DNA from: Candidatus Micrarchaeaceae archaeon
Lineage (GTDB): Archaea; Micrarchaeota; Micrarchaeia; Micrarchaeales; Micrarchaeaceae
DNA length: 36,685 nucleotides
Direction of reading: 5' to 3'
Assembly: GCA_027310825.1 (NCBI GenBank)
Contig: DAIDAC010000009.1
Location: 1-36,685, forward strand
The notes below the pieces were generated by a model. That model was not told the DNA's origin. It made no database searches and saw only the letters and a list, made by a program, of their open reading frames with translations. This document shows positions 7,441-14,663 of this stretch, in pieces. Every line of letters starts with the position of its first letter. Positions within the stretch are counted from its first letter, which is position 1. A program made the position numbers and the translations under genes.

Positions 7441-8439
7441 ATGGTACGCTCCACAGTTGCAACTAGAGAGATAAGGCAAGAGCTTTTGCAGCTTTTGCAT
7501 ACTTCTAGCCAGCAGGAACACCAAGAAGGGAAGAAAGTTTGGCGCCTTGCATTATCCGATACTTGGTATAAACACCCAGGGAGCGCAGACAGTTACAACA
7601 ATATAGCGCAAGATAAAGATTATATGCCGATGCATGCAACAGAAATCGAGGCAGTATTGCAGAATGGAGAAGCGATCAGAAGATCGCTACCTGAATCGTT
7701 CACACTGGCTGATCTTGGCTGCGGCGATGGAAAACATACTTTTATGATCATGGAATCCGCCAAGTTGAGAGACAGGATTTCCAGTTATTGCCCGGTTGAC
7801 ATAAGCGACATAATGCTTAATGAAGCAACCAAAACCGCGTACGCTGCCAGATACGGACCTGCACCTAACGGATGTAGCGTAGATCGAATAAAGCGCAACT
7901 TTGTTACAGAATTGGATCAAGTTGTTGCAGGCGTATCGAGAGAAAAGCCCACGTTATATCTCTTGGGAGCAACGTATTCCAATTTTGACAGAGATGAAAT
8001 GCTATCGTTGTTCAGAAAAAGCATAAGGCCAATAGATTACCTCTATGTTTCAGCTCAGCTCCTGGCTGACGGCGCATCTGTGCAAAGACAATATCTTGCA
8101 AAAGGTGCGGAAACAATGGTGACCGATGTCGTCAGGTCATTAGGTTTCGATAGAACTGACGTCACCTTCTTTGACAGATATAATTCAGAAAGAAGAGAAA
8201 TGGAACTGTATTTCTTAGTAAACAGGGTTCCAGAAGAACTGGCAGAGAAGTATGGAGTAAAACAGGGCGATGAAATAGTTGTTCTTTATTCCTACAAACC
8301 GAGATTCCTCGATTTTGAGAATCAGATAAGCAAATATTTTGACGGGATAGTGTTCACAAATGAAAAGGAAAACTATGCAGGTTTCATCGGACAGTTGCGA
8401 AGGCTTGAAGAGCCTACCAAGGAGCCCTCTTCAGCTTGA
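7441..8439 (+). CDS. EgtD-family (histidine-specific type) SAM-dependent methyltransferase, copy 2
   Basis: The 332-residue protein is a paralogue-like relative of the 4893 gene. SAM motif I is LADLGCGDGKHT (89-100), with CPVDIS (117-122) and LYLLGATYSNFDRDEM near 171-186 matching the family pattern. The ATG is preceded by GTGAT (7434-7438), a good ribosome binding site. It closes the 6004-8439 cluster. The substrate is unknown. The two family members differ strongly in sequence, so they are not a recent duplication. Confidence 0.75.
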   Translation: MVRSTVATREIRQELLQLLHTSSQQEHQEGKKVWRLALSDTWYKHPGSADSYNNIAQDKDYMPMHATEIEAVLQNGEAIRRSLPESFTLADLGCGDGKHTFMIMESAKLRDRISSYCPVDISDIMLNEATKTAYAARYGPAPNGCSVDRIKRNFVTELDQVVAGVSREKPTLYLLGATYSNFDRDEMLSLFRKSIRPIDYLYVSAQLLADGASVQRQYLAKGAETMVTDVVRSLGFDRTDVTFFDRYNSERREMELYFLVNRVPEELAEKYGVKQGDEIVVLYSYKPRFLDFENQISKYFDGIVFTNEKENYAGFIGQLRRLEEPTKEPSSA

Positions 8440-8558
8440 ATTAGCCCAGATTCTTATACTAAAGTATATAAATGTATAATCTAGTAAATAATATAGCCGA
8501 TTTAAACGCCAGGAATGGAGCGGGGTTTATTTATTATATCTAGAGTATAATTAAATTA

Positions 8559-8580
8559 AACTAATAGTTAAATATAAATA
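8559..8580 (+). promoter_or_regulatory. Promoter and palindrome of the first VapBC module
   Basis: AACTAATAGTT (8559-8569) is a perfect odd palindrome directly next to the TATA element AATATAAATA (8571-8580). The predicted start is near 8601, just before the ATG at 8603. AbrB-type antitoxins often bind such sites and repress their own operon, so this is a plausible operator. Confidence 0.4.
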
Positions 8581-8602
8581 TCTTGCAGTTCATATGTTAA
8601 CT

Positions 8603-8803
8603 ATGGAAGAAGCAATAGTAACAGCAAGAAGGCTGGGCGGTTCATTGATAGTAGTCATACCGAAAACCGTTGCAAAGGAAGAAGGCATAACCGAGGGCGA
8701 GGCGATCAGAATCAGGATTAAAAAGGTTAAGAAGAACTGGTTCGGCGCACTGAAGGGCATAGGGCCATTCACCAAAGAGGATGAGTTGGATGAACACAGA
8801 TAG
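8603..8803 (+). CDS. vapB: AbrB-family antitoxin (VapB-like)
   Basis: The 66-residue protein has the swapped-hairpin AbrB DNA-binding fold: RRLGGSLIVVIPKTVAKEEGITEGEAIR is the usual G-S-x-x-V-x-I-P-K core. The C-terminal tail (WFGALKGIGPFTKEDELDEHR) would wrap the toxin. The ATG at 8603 matches a leaderless transcript; an in-frame ATG at 8594 is the alternative. It overlaps the PIN toxin gene, as expected for a VapBC pair that controls its own transcription. Confidence 0.85.
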   Translation: MEEAIVTARRLGGSLIVVIPKTVAKEEGITEGEAIRIRIKKVKKNWFGALKGIGPFTKEDELDEHR

Positions 8804-9182
8804 ATATGTTGTTGACTCTTGGGCGTGGATAGAGTATCTTGACGGCACCGGTGCAGGAGCCAAAGTGAAATCGTATATAGAAAAAGGCACCGCATACACA
8901 AGCGTAGTTTCCATCGCAGAAATAGTATCAAAAGCTGCAAGGAGTGGAAAGGATCCAAACATTGCACTTAGCGCAATCCTTTCTTCATCGAAAGTCGTGG
9001 ACTGCGATAGTAATTTTGCCAAAGATGCAGGTCTATTACATGCGGATATGAAAAGATCGCGATCAAACTTTAGCCTTGCTGATGCATTCGCTCTTCACAC
9101 GGCAAGAAGCCTGCATGCAAAAGTACTTACGGGGGATCCTGACTTCAAGGACATAGCCGATGCAATTCTAATCAAGAGATAA
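8790..9182 (+). CDS. vapC: PIN-domain ribonuclease toxin (VapC-like)
   Basis: This is a 130-residue PIN-domain endoribonuclease. The acidic active-site residues are visible: Asp in YVVDSWAWIEYL near the N terminus, Glu in SIAEIV, Asp in SLADAFALH and Asp in LTGDPDF. I chose ATG 8790 because GAGG lies nine bases upstream and the first strand follows directly; ATG 8781 in frame is possible. It overlaps the antitoxin gene by 14 bases. It meets carS tail to tail. Confidence 0.88.
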   Translation: MNTDRYVVDSWAWIEYLDGTGAGAKVKSYIEKGTAYTSVVSIAEIVSKAARSGKDPNIALSAILSSSKVVDCDSNFAKDAGLLHADMKRSRSNFSLADAFALHTARSLHAKVLTGDPDFKDIADAILIKR

Positions 9183-9188
9183 GGATTG

Positions 9189-9689
9189 CTACCACGGGAC
9201 CTTCTTCAGCTTGAGCTTGTAGGCTCCGATGTTTGTGGCTACGTGAATTATTGCGGTAAGTACCGTCAGGAAAATCAGTCCATACAGGCTTGGCATGTTG
9301 CCGAACGGAAACGCGAATATAAGCGCAAATATGTAGAATCCAATTTGGTCCATTACTGGAAATGGCGCGCCGGGCTTGAAGTTCAGCTGCCTCTTTAGAA
9401 AACTTCCAAGAAGGTCGCCGAAAACTGCGCCGAATGTCATTGCTACAAACGCAGGAAGCAATCCTGGAAACGCATTGTTCTCGATGACTCCCGCGATTAT
9501 TCCTCCAACAATCGCGAAGAACGTCCCTTTTATTGTCTTGTTGTCTCCGAGAATCCTCTTTCCCCTAAATGTTTTCTTGAAGTCTAGCGGACGTTTTCCA
9601 CCACCCAACAAAACTGGAAGTCCGTTCGCTGCGTAAGCTGGGAAAATGTAGATTATTGGATAGATTATGATCTCAAACCAGTCAAACAT
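9189..9689 (-). CDS. carS: CDP-archaeol synthase
   Basis: The enzyme activates the archaeal ether lipid (digeranylgeranylglyceryl phosphate) with CTP to CDP-archaeol, before addition of polar head groups at the membrane. The 166 residues contain the family signatures: GGGKRPLDF near 28, FRGKRILGDNKTIKGT (about 41-56), GDLLGSFLKRQLNFKPGAP and DQIGFYIFAL, with about five membrane helices. I start it at the ATG whose first base overlaps the stop of the upstream HEPN gene (TGATG). An upstream in-frame ATG at 9728 would add 13 untypical residues. Being downstream of a toxin-antitoxin pair on one transcript is unusual for an essential lipid gene. Confidence 0.9.
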   Translation of the reverse strand: MFDWFEIIIYPIIYIFPAYAANGLPVLLGGGKRPLDFKKTFRGKRILGDNKTIKGTFFAIVGGIIAGVIENNAFPGLLPAFVAMTFGAVFGDLLGSFLKRQLNFKPGAPFPVMDQIGFYIFALIFAFPFGNMPSLYGLIFLTVLTAIIHVATNIGAYKLKLKKVPW

Positions 9690-10114
9690 CAGCGCACCTT
9701 CAGTTCTTTTGACACTATAGTCAGCCATGCCTTTGCATCCTTAATTATGGCTAAAGCGTCCAACTCGTTGCTAAGCTCTCCGCTGTACTGTATCGCATGC
9801 CTTGTCAGTCTGTATTTATCCAGTACTGCTAGATATTCTTGGATTCTTTTGTTGTTCTTGTATATCTCCTTTAATGCAACTATAAGTCCAAAATGGCTAC
9901 GCTCTTTATAACCGGCACTGAACAGCAATGCACGCGCCGAGTGGAACATTGAAGAATATGCAGCAGTGAATGCCAGATCGAAAACCGAGATACTTATGAC
10001 CTTTTCTGCTTCATCGATGAACCTTTTTGCCGAGGCGATTGACCCGGCTATTTCATTCGTGTCTACCGCTTGTTTCTTAACCATGTTCTTTTCGAGAAGC
10101 TCTTGCATGTTCAT
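9689..10114 (-). CDS. HEPN-domain protein of a HEPN-MNT toxin-antitoxin pair
   Basis: The 141-residue protein is all helical and matches HEPN proteins paired with minimal nucleotidyltransferases. These are usually RNases silenced by the partner. Typical pieces are a long first helix pair (AKRFIDEAEKVI, DLAFTAAYSSMFHSARALL) and the late motif YRLTRHAIQYSG (101-112), where the R-x(4-6)-H-x-Y catalytic and modification motif of HepT is expected. The spacing here, R102-x3-H106-x3-Y110, is not the canonical one, so activity is uncertain. It overlaps the MNT gene upstream by four bases (ATGA). Confidence 0.75.
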   Translation of the reverse strand: MNMQELLEKNMVKKQAVDTNEIAGSIASAKRFIDEAEKVISISVFDLAFTAAYSSMFHSARALLFSAGYKERSHFGLIVALKEIYKNNKRIQEYLAVLDKYRLTRHAIQYSGELSNELDALAIIKDAKAWLTIVSKELKVR

Positions 10115-10659
10115 AGCGCAGCACCGTATAATATTACGTGTTTTTCCATGACTGATTTATAGAAGTTGTCCTTTTTCAATTCCAGATGCCTAAGTTCACC
10201 GACACTCAGGATTTCCATTTTGATTTCTCTGTTTAGGTCTTCTTCTAGGCGTTTTATAGCATCGAGCTTTATGTCCTTGTTTTGCGAGACCACTAAAAGG
10301 TCTATGTCGCTATCTTTATCGTATTCTCCGCTTGCTGAACTTCCATACAAAGCAATTGTAATAATGCTTCTGTTCTGCTGCACAAATCTGTTAATCCCTT
10401 CTTTTAGCCTCGATATTATGTAAAAGCGTTTTAGCAGATTTGTCAACGGAGTATCAATCAATCTATAAATAGAAAGGTTACCGATCTTTTCCTTTTCCAA
10501 TAATCCTTCGCTTTCGTAAAGTACCAAGTAGTGCTGTGCAGTACTGGGGCTTATTTTCAGCTTTCTTGAAAGTCCCTTGAGATGTATTTTCCCGCCTTCC
10601 CACAAAAAGAACTCGAGTACGGCCCATCCCTTGAACCTTCTCCATTCATTGATTAACAT
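10111..10659 (-). CDS. Minimal nucleotidyltransferase with N-terminal winged helix
   Basis: The 182-residue protein fuses a winged helix-turn-helix (about 10-68; LSRKLKISPSTAQHYLVLYESEGLL) to a DNA polymerase beta-type nucleotidyltransferase domain. The catalytic motif YGSSASGEYDKDSDIDLLVV (105-124) keeps Gly-Ser and both Asp residues (D118, D120). In MntA-HepT systems such an enzyme adds AMP to the HEPN toxin to silence it. The added DNA-binding domain suggests it also represses its own promoter, and the palindromes around the upstream TATA boxes fit that. The ATG lies about 26 bases from the TATA centre, so the mRNA is leaderless. Confidence 0.82.
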   Translation of the reverse strand: MLINEWRRFKGWAVLEFFLWEGGKIHLKGLSRKLKISPSTAQHYLVLYESEGLLEKEKIGNLSIYRLIDTPLTNLLKRFYIISRLKEGINRFVQQNRSIITIALYGSSASGEYDKDSDIDLLVVSQNKDIKLDAIKRLEEDLNREIKMEILSVGELRHLELKKDNFYKSVMEKHVILYGAAL

Positions 10660-10670
10660 AATGTATAATA

Positions 10671-10711
10671 CGATAGTATGATATATAAAACTATCGTTCT
10701 ATTTATAGAAC
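10671..10711 (-). promoter_or_regulatory. Promoter with two adjoining inverted repeats before the MNT-HEPN operon
   Basis: CGATAGT (10671-10677) and ACTATCG (10690-10696) are perfect inverted repeats separated by 12 bases that contain the TATA box. Immediately next to them GTTCTAT-TT-ATAGAAC (10696-10711) is a second perfect palindrome around another TATA-like core. The arrangement suggests two operator sites for the winged-helix domain of the first gene. Confidence 0.55.
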
Positions 10712-10756
10712 AATAATCCTTTCTAGATAAGGTTGTAGAAATCGAACGCCACAAAA

Positions 10757-12550
10757 TCACTCGACAATCGCCTTTATCCTTCTCACTCCTGCCGCGACTG
10801 CCTCTTGCTTGATTATCTTGAAAGTGCCGAGCTCTTTTGTGTTCTTTACGTGAGGTCCTCCGCATATTTCTCTAGAGTATACAGTCTTGCCCTTTGAAAC
10901 GGTGTAAACCTTGACCTCTAATTCGTACCTTTCTTCGAAGACGCCCTGCGCGCCTATCTTCTTCGCCTCGCCCAACGGCATTATCTCGAAAGAGACATCC
11001 GCCTCTGCCTTTATCACGCCGTTGACCCACTCTTCTATCTTTTTTATCTGCTCATCTGTAAGCTTTTGGTCCCAGTTGAAATCGAATCGCAGCCTTTCCG
11101 GAGTAATGTTTGACCCGAGCTGGTGTATTGATGGATCTACGACTACTCTAAGCGCCTGGTTGAGAAGATGAGTTGCAGTGTGAAGCTTTGTCGACGCCTC
11201 GCTGTGGTCGGCTAATCCCCCTTTGAACTTTTGCTCTGCTCCTTTTCGGGAGAGAGCCTGGTGCCCTTCCATCAGTGCATTGAATCCTATCGTGTCGACA
11301 TCGAACCCTTTTTCTTTGCACATCTCCATTGTTATTTCCAACGGGAAGCCGAAGCTCTGGAACAGATCGAATGCACTTTTGCCCTCTAATATTTTCTGGT
11401 GTGATTTCTCGAGAAGCTGCAACTCCTTCTCTAATTGCCTTGTCCCGTTTTCCAGCGCCACTGAAAACTTTTCTTCTTCTTTCTTGAGCTCTTCGAATAT
11501 GCGCTTACTATTCCTTCTCAGCTCTGGGTACGAATCCGCCATAACATCGATCGCCACCTTTGCGATCTCTGTGCAGAATTCGCCGCTTATTCCGATCATT
11601 CTTGCGTGCCTTATGCTCCTTCTTATGAATCTGCGGAGTATGTATCCGTGATCGACGTTGCTAGGGACAACGCCTTTGTCGTCTCCAAGTATCATGACAG
11701 CTGCGCGGATGTGGTCTGTTATTATGCGGGCATCCCTGTTCGTCTTTGCTGTGCCTGAAGAGGACATTGAAATGACTTTATCAAGAATCGGCGCCAGTGT
11801 GTCGCACGCATATGCGTTGTCTGCGCCGTTGAGCGTAGCGACCATTCGCTCCACCCCCATTCCGGTGTCGACATTCTTCTGTTTCAGCTCCTCGAACCTT
11901 CCATTTTCATTTTTGTTGTACTGCATCAGGACGTCGTTCCATACCTCGCAGAACGGGCCTGTGCTTGAAAGCTTCACGAATTCCTCTGTGCTCTTCTCTT
12001 GGATGTCCTTTGCATGGTAAAACATTTCTGTGTCTGGACCGCACGGGCCGGTTTGCCCGGCTGGACCCCACCAATTGTCTTTCTTCGGCAAAAAGTGGAT
12101 TCTGTTTTTCGCCACTCCGAGCTTTTCCCAGATCCTCGCCGTTTCTTCGTCGCGGGGCGCGTCTTTGTCGCCTGCGAAACATGTGACGCTGAATCTCTCG
12201 AGAGGTACCTTGAGTTCCTTGGTCAGAAACTCGAAGCTCATGGTTATCGCTTCCTCTTTGAAGTAATCGCCAAGCGACCAGTTTCCTAGCATTTCGAAGA
12301 AGCTAAGGTGCCACGAGTCTCCAACTTCGTCTATGTCCTGCGTGCGGATGCACTTCTGGAAGTTGCATAGCCTTTTTCCGAGAGGGTGTGGCTCTCCAAG
12401 CAGATAAGGGACAAGCGGATGCATTCCGGCTGTTGTGAAAAGCACGCTGGGGTCGTTCTCTGGAAGCAGCGATGCGCTAGGCATGCGCTTGTGACCCTTC
12501 TTTTCGAAAAAAGAGAGGTATTTCTTTTTCAGCTCTGCACTTGAAATCAT
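10757..12550 (-). CDS. alaS: Alanyl-tRNA synthetase, short bacterial-type, without C-Ala domain
   Basis: The enzyme charges tRNA-Ala and clears mischarged tRNA. In order, the 597 residues hold the class II catalytic core (CNFQKCIRTQDIDEVG at 62-77, FFEMLGNWSLGDYF at 84-97, VWNDVLMQYN at 203-212, DTGMGVERM at 228-236), the tRNA-binding helices (about 250-440) and the editing domain with zinc motif HTATH (457-461) plus CGGPH (563-567). It ends right after the editing domain, with no dimerisation/C-Ala domain; E. coli AlaRS has 876 residues. The core wording is bacterial in style rather than archaeal and is reminiscent of the compact enzymes of CPR/Patescibacteria, which suggests horizontal acquisition; that origin is inference. 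It lies nine bases downstream of the Exo5-like gene. Confidence 0.92.
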   Translation of the reverse strand: MISSAELKKKYLSFFEKKGHKRMPSASLLPENDPSVLFTTAGMHPLVPYLLGEPHPLGKRLCNFQKCIRTQDIDEVGDSWHLSFFEMLGNWSLGDYFKEEAITMSFEFLTKELKVPLERFSVTCFAGDKDAPRDEETARIWEKLGVAKNRIHFLPKKDNWWGPAGQTGPCGPDTEMFYHAKDIQEKSTEEFVKLSSTGPFCEVWNDVLMQYNKNENGRFEELKQKNVDTGMGVERMVATLNGADNAYACDTLAPILDKVISMSSSGTAKTNRDARIITDHIRAAVMILGDDKGVVPSNVDHGYILRRFIRRSIRHARMIGISGEFCTEIAKVAIDVMADSYPELRRNSKRIFEELKKEEEKFSVALENGTRQLEKELQLLEKSHQKILEGKSAFDLFQSFGFPLEITMEMCKEKGFDVDTIGFNALMEGHQALSRKGAEQKFKGGLADHSEASTKLHTATHLLNQALRVVVDPSIHQLGSNITPERLRFDFNWDQKLTDEQIKKIEEWVNGVIKAEADVSFEIMPLGEAKKIGAQGVFEERYELEVKVYTVSKGKTVYSREICGGPHVKNTKELGTFKIIKQEAVAAGVRRIKAIVE

Positions 12551-12559
12551 AAATTCACA

Positions 12560-13426
12560 TTACAGTTTTGCTTGTGGCCACCATTGCTTGCATTCCTTTC
12601 CAAAAAACACGCAGTAATTGCACTTCCATTTCTCGCTTTCTGGGACAGGCATGGCTTCTCTTTCTCCCTTCCAGTACTTGAGGACGAAATCCAGCGTGTT
12701 TTCTATCTCCTTTGCGTCGTATTTGAATCTGTATAGCTTTATTTCTTTGCCAGTGAACTGGTTTATGTACTTTATGTGTAGGTCTTCCCCTATCTTCGGC
12801 AGTTGATTCATCAGTTCGAAATATCTCACCGCTACAGAATCGACTGTCTGAAGCGCCATGTCGATTTTCAGCGCGTCAAGCTGCCTTGCAAACTCCATAG
12901 ATATCTTGAGAGCCTGGGTTCTGAACAGCTTCCTGAACATTTCGAGCGTGTACCTTCCGCCTTTTATCTCGTCAAGCATGCGCTTGTATAGCATGACCTG
13001 TATTTTGTGCGTAAGAAGCTGCGGTTCGCTTGGAAGGTTGTCGTTAGCCTTTGTTTTGTCCTCCCACACCAGCGTTTCTCCGTCTTTTATTTCGAGCATG
13101 TCCATTTTTCCAACGAATGGAAAGCCGTTGAGCATTCCGTAGAGCATGATCTCTCTCGATTTTTTGTTCTTTAGAAGGGTCTCGAGCGCGACAACGCTTG
13201 TGTACAGGACTTTGTACATGTAGTCGTCGTAAGTCTTCGATTGCAGGACTATGGGAACGTTTGTCTCTTCTTCCATTTCCTTGTGGATCTCCTTGCCCTT
13301 CTTTATCTCCTTTGTTATGCGTTCTCCGTAGATGTACTGGTATTCCATCTGGCGTTCGCACCAGTATTGCGCAGCTACATCTGTGGCACGAATGCTCTGC
13401 TTCTTTAGTCGTTTGAGGTTGTCCAA
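12560..13426 (-). CDS. PD-(D/E)XK nuclease, Exo5/Cas4-like, with predicted iron-sulfur cluster
   Basis: The 288-residue protein is a RecB-type nuclease resembling exonuclease V (Dem1/Exo5) of DNA repair. The active-site triad is visible as VGKMDM (Asp109) and WEDK (Glu122, Lys124), followed by HKIQVMLY (Gln143, Tyr147). One cysteine at 23 and three at 269, 272 and 279 are placed as in nucleases that close the ring with a 4Fe-4S cluster. There is no CRISPR array or cas gene nearby, so a Cas4 role is not supported. The start is TTG at 13426, preceded by CTGAT, which is also box D of the C/D sRNA in its leader. AlaRS follows on the same transcript. Confidence 0.78.
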   Translation of the reverse strand: MDNLKRLKKQSIRATDVAAQYWCERQMEYQYIYGERITKEIKKGKEIHKEMEEETNVPIVLQSKTYDDYMYKVLYTSVVALETLLKNKKSREIMLYGMLNGFPFVGKMDMLEIKDGETLVWEDKTKANDNLPSEPQLLTHKIQVMLYKRMLDEIKGGRYTLEMFRKLFRTQALKISMEFARQLDALKIDMALQTVDSVAVRYFELMNQLPKIGEDLHIKYINQFTGKEIKLYRFKYDAKEIENTLDFVLKYWKGEREAMPVPESEKWKCNYCVFFGKECKQWWPQAKL

Positions 13427-13429
13427 AAA

Positions 13430-13490
13430 TATCAGCCCGCCTACTTATCTTCACAGCCGAAGCTCAGAGTTCACCTCTATCATCACTGCT
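13430..13490 (-). ncRNA. C/D box sRNA (2'-O-methylation guide), in the leader of the nuclease gene
   Basis: On the minus strand the segment reads AGCA, box C GTGATGA (13486-13480), a 12-nt guide TAGAGGTGAACT, box D' CTGA (13467-13464), a 10-nt spacer, box C' TGAAGA (13453-13448, one change from TGATGA), a 12-nt guide TAAGTAGGCGGG and box D CTGA (13435-13432). Both guides are exactly 12 nt, the archaeal standard, and the box order is complete. A TATA box on the same strand places the transcription start within a few bases of box C. By the box D+5 rule both guides would direct methylation of a C in the target RNA. I could not search for the target. Confidence 0.75.
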
Positions 13491-13508
13491 AGAGGTTGGC
13501 GCTCTTAA

Positions 13509-13520
13509 TCTATAAATAGC
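13509..13520 (-). promoter_or_regulatory. TATA box shared by the C/D sRNA and the nuclease gene
   Basis: GCTATTTATAGA on the minus strand is a good TATA element. Its centre lies about 25 bases before 13490, the first base of the C/D sRNA, so one promoter would serve both the sRNA and the downstream nuclease-alaS mRNA. Confidence 0.55.
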
Positions 13521-13564
13521 TGCGCCTCTTGAAGCGCAAAAATGAAAGGAAAAGAAAAATAAAA

Positions 13565-13933
13565 TTATTTCATCTTCCGCTTTGCGAAAAGCAGAAGCAG
13601 TATAATCCCTATGAGAGCGAGCGGCCATGCCGCGTTTGTCGGGTACAGCCAGTTGATGTTGTACAGGAAGCTTATTCCGAGGAATATGAAGTACACTCCG
13701 AACAGCACTATTATGTACGATGCAACTCTCAGCGAAATCGCTATCATCTTCGCATCGCCGCCGTATTTGTGGAAACCCCTTGTAACGATACCTATTCCGG
13801 CTCCGATAAGGAGTCCTGCGAACGGCTGTCCAAACGCAAGGCCTGCGCCCAGTCCGAGGAACAGGAATCCGAGGAACAGCAGGTCGTTTAACGAGTTGTC
13901 GCTAGCCCTTACTGCCTTTGTCTTTCGTGGCAT
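13565..13933 (-). CDS. Small membrane protein, unknown
   Basis: The 122-residue protein has a short basic start (MPRKTKAVRASD) and about four hydrophobic segments (about 18-35, 38-52, 68-90 and 97-116), ending in a positive tail. Two glycine-rich helices (FLGLGAGLAFGQPFAGLLIGAGIGI) suggest tight helix packing. I do not recognise the family. I start at ATG 13933 because GTGAT lies directly upstream at the usual spacing; an upstream ATG (13951) has no such site. A TATA-like TTAATAAATA lies near 13961-13970. Confidence 0.65.
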   Translation of the reverse strand: MPRKTKAVRASDNSLNDLLFLGFLFLGLGAGLAFGQPFAGLLIGAGIGIVTRGFHKYGGDAKMIAISLRVASYIIVLFGVYFIFLGISFLYNINWLYPTNAAWPLALIGIILLLLFAKRKMK

Positions 13934-13972
13934 AACATCACGCAAAGCCATCTCAGAGCATATTTATTAAGC

Positions 13973-14599
13973 TTATCCCTTTCGCATTTTCTTCATGGCG
14001 TATCTGAAGATTATGTAAAGGGCAACTACGAACAGGCCGATCGCTGCGAACGTTATCGCGATGTTGCTTGTCGAGAGCGCGTAGTAGCCGAATGCCATCA
14101 GTACTGCATCCCATATCGCGCTGCCTAGAATGGACCAGAAGAAGAATTTCTTGAGCGGCATCTTTGCGAAACCAGCAGGTATGCTCATTATCGACCTCAC
14201 CTCTGGAATCATTCTGGATATGAACACAGCGAAAGATCCGTTCCTGTTGAACCATTTGTCGAAGTTGTCGAGGCTCTCCTTCTTTACGTGGAAGAATTCG
14301 AGGTGCTTGTAGATTACGTCTTTGCCCAGATAGTATCCTATTGCGTAGTCTATCGCCATTCCGAGTGTATTGCCGATCAGAACTGCAAAGAAAGCCAGGA
14401 AGATGTTGAGCGCGCCCTTTTCTGCGAAAAACCCTGCAAGCGGAATCACAACTTCGCTTGGCACTGGAAGAGAGGTTCCCTCTATCGTCATCAGCGCGAC
14501 TATCGCGCCGTAGCCGTAGCTCTGGATCAGGTTGTATATCACCTGGTACGATCCATTGAAAATCGAGGTTATGCTCGCTTGAAGAAGAATGCCTATCAT
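13973..14599 (-). CDS. DedA/SNARE-associated family membrane protein
   Basis: DedA proteins are polytopic membrane proteins now linked to lipid scrambling or flipping and membrane homeostasis. The protein carries the family hallmarks: EGTSLPVPSEVVIPLAGF, GNTLGMAIDYAIGYYLG, and FISRMIPEVRSIMSIPAGFAKMPLKKFFFWSILGSAIWD, the last with the conserved Arg and Pro of the re-entrant loop. The 208 residues are the usual length. I start at ATG 14599 because it lies as far from the shared palindromic TATA element as the divergent pelota start does; ATG 14614 in frame is the alternative. Confidence 0.88.
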   Translation of the reverse strand: MIGILLQASITSIFNGSYQVIYNLIQSYGYGAIVALMTIEGTSLPVPSEVVIPLAGFFAEKGALNIFLAFFAVLIGNTLGMAIDYAIGYYLGKDVIYKHLEFFHVKKESLDNFDKWFNRNGSFAVFISRMIPEVRSIMSIPAGFAKMPLKKFFFWSILGSAIWDAVLMAFGYYALSTSNIAITFAAIGLFVVALYIIFRYAMKKMRKG

Positions 14600-14625
14600 G
14601 ATCGTCACTGCCATTTGGCAATACT

Positions 14626-14636
14626 GCTTTTTAAGC
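14626..14636. promoter_or_regulatory. Palindromic TATA element between divergent dedA and pelA
   Basis: GCTTTTTAAGC reads as a TATA-like element on both strands. It ends 28 bases before the pelota ATG (14664) on one side and 27 bases before an in-frame ATG of the DedA gene (14599) on the other. A single TBP site may fire in both directions. Confidence 0.4.
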
Positions 14637-14663
14637 CTGTTCCTTGAAATAAGCTAGAATGAC

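Noticed and set aside
12560-13426. Cas4 of a CRISPR system
   Set aside because: No repeat array or other cas gene occurs in the window, and the cysteine and motif layout equally fits Exo5.
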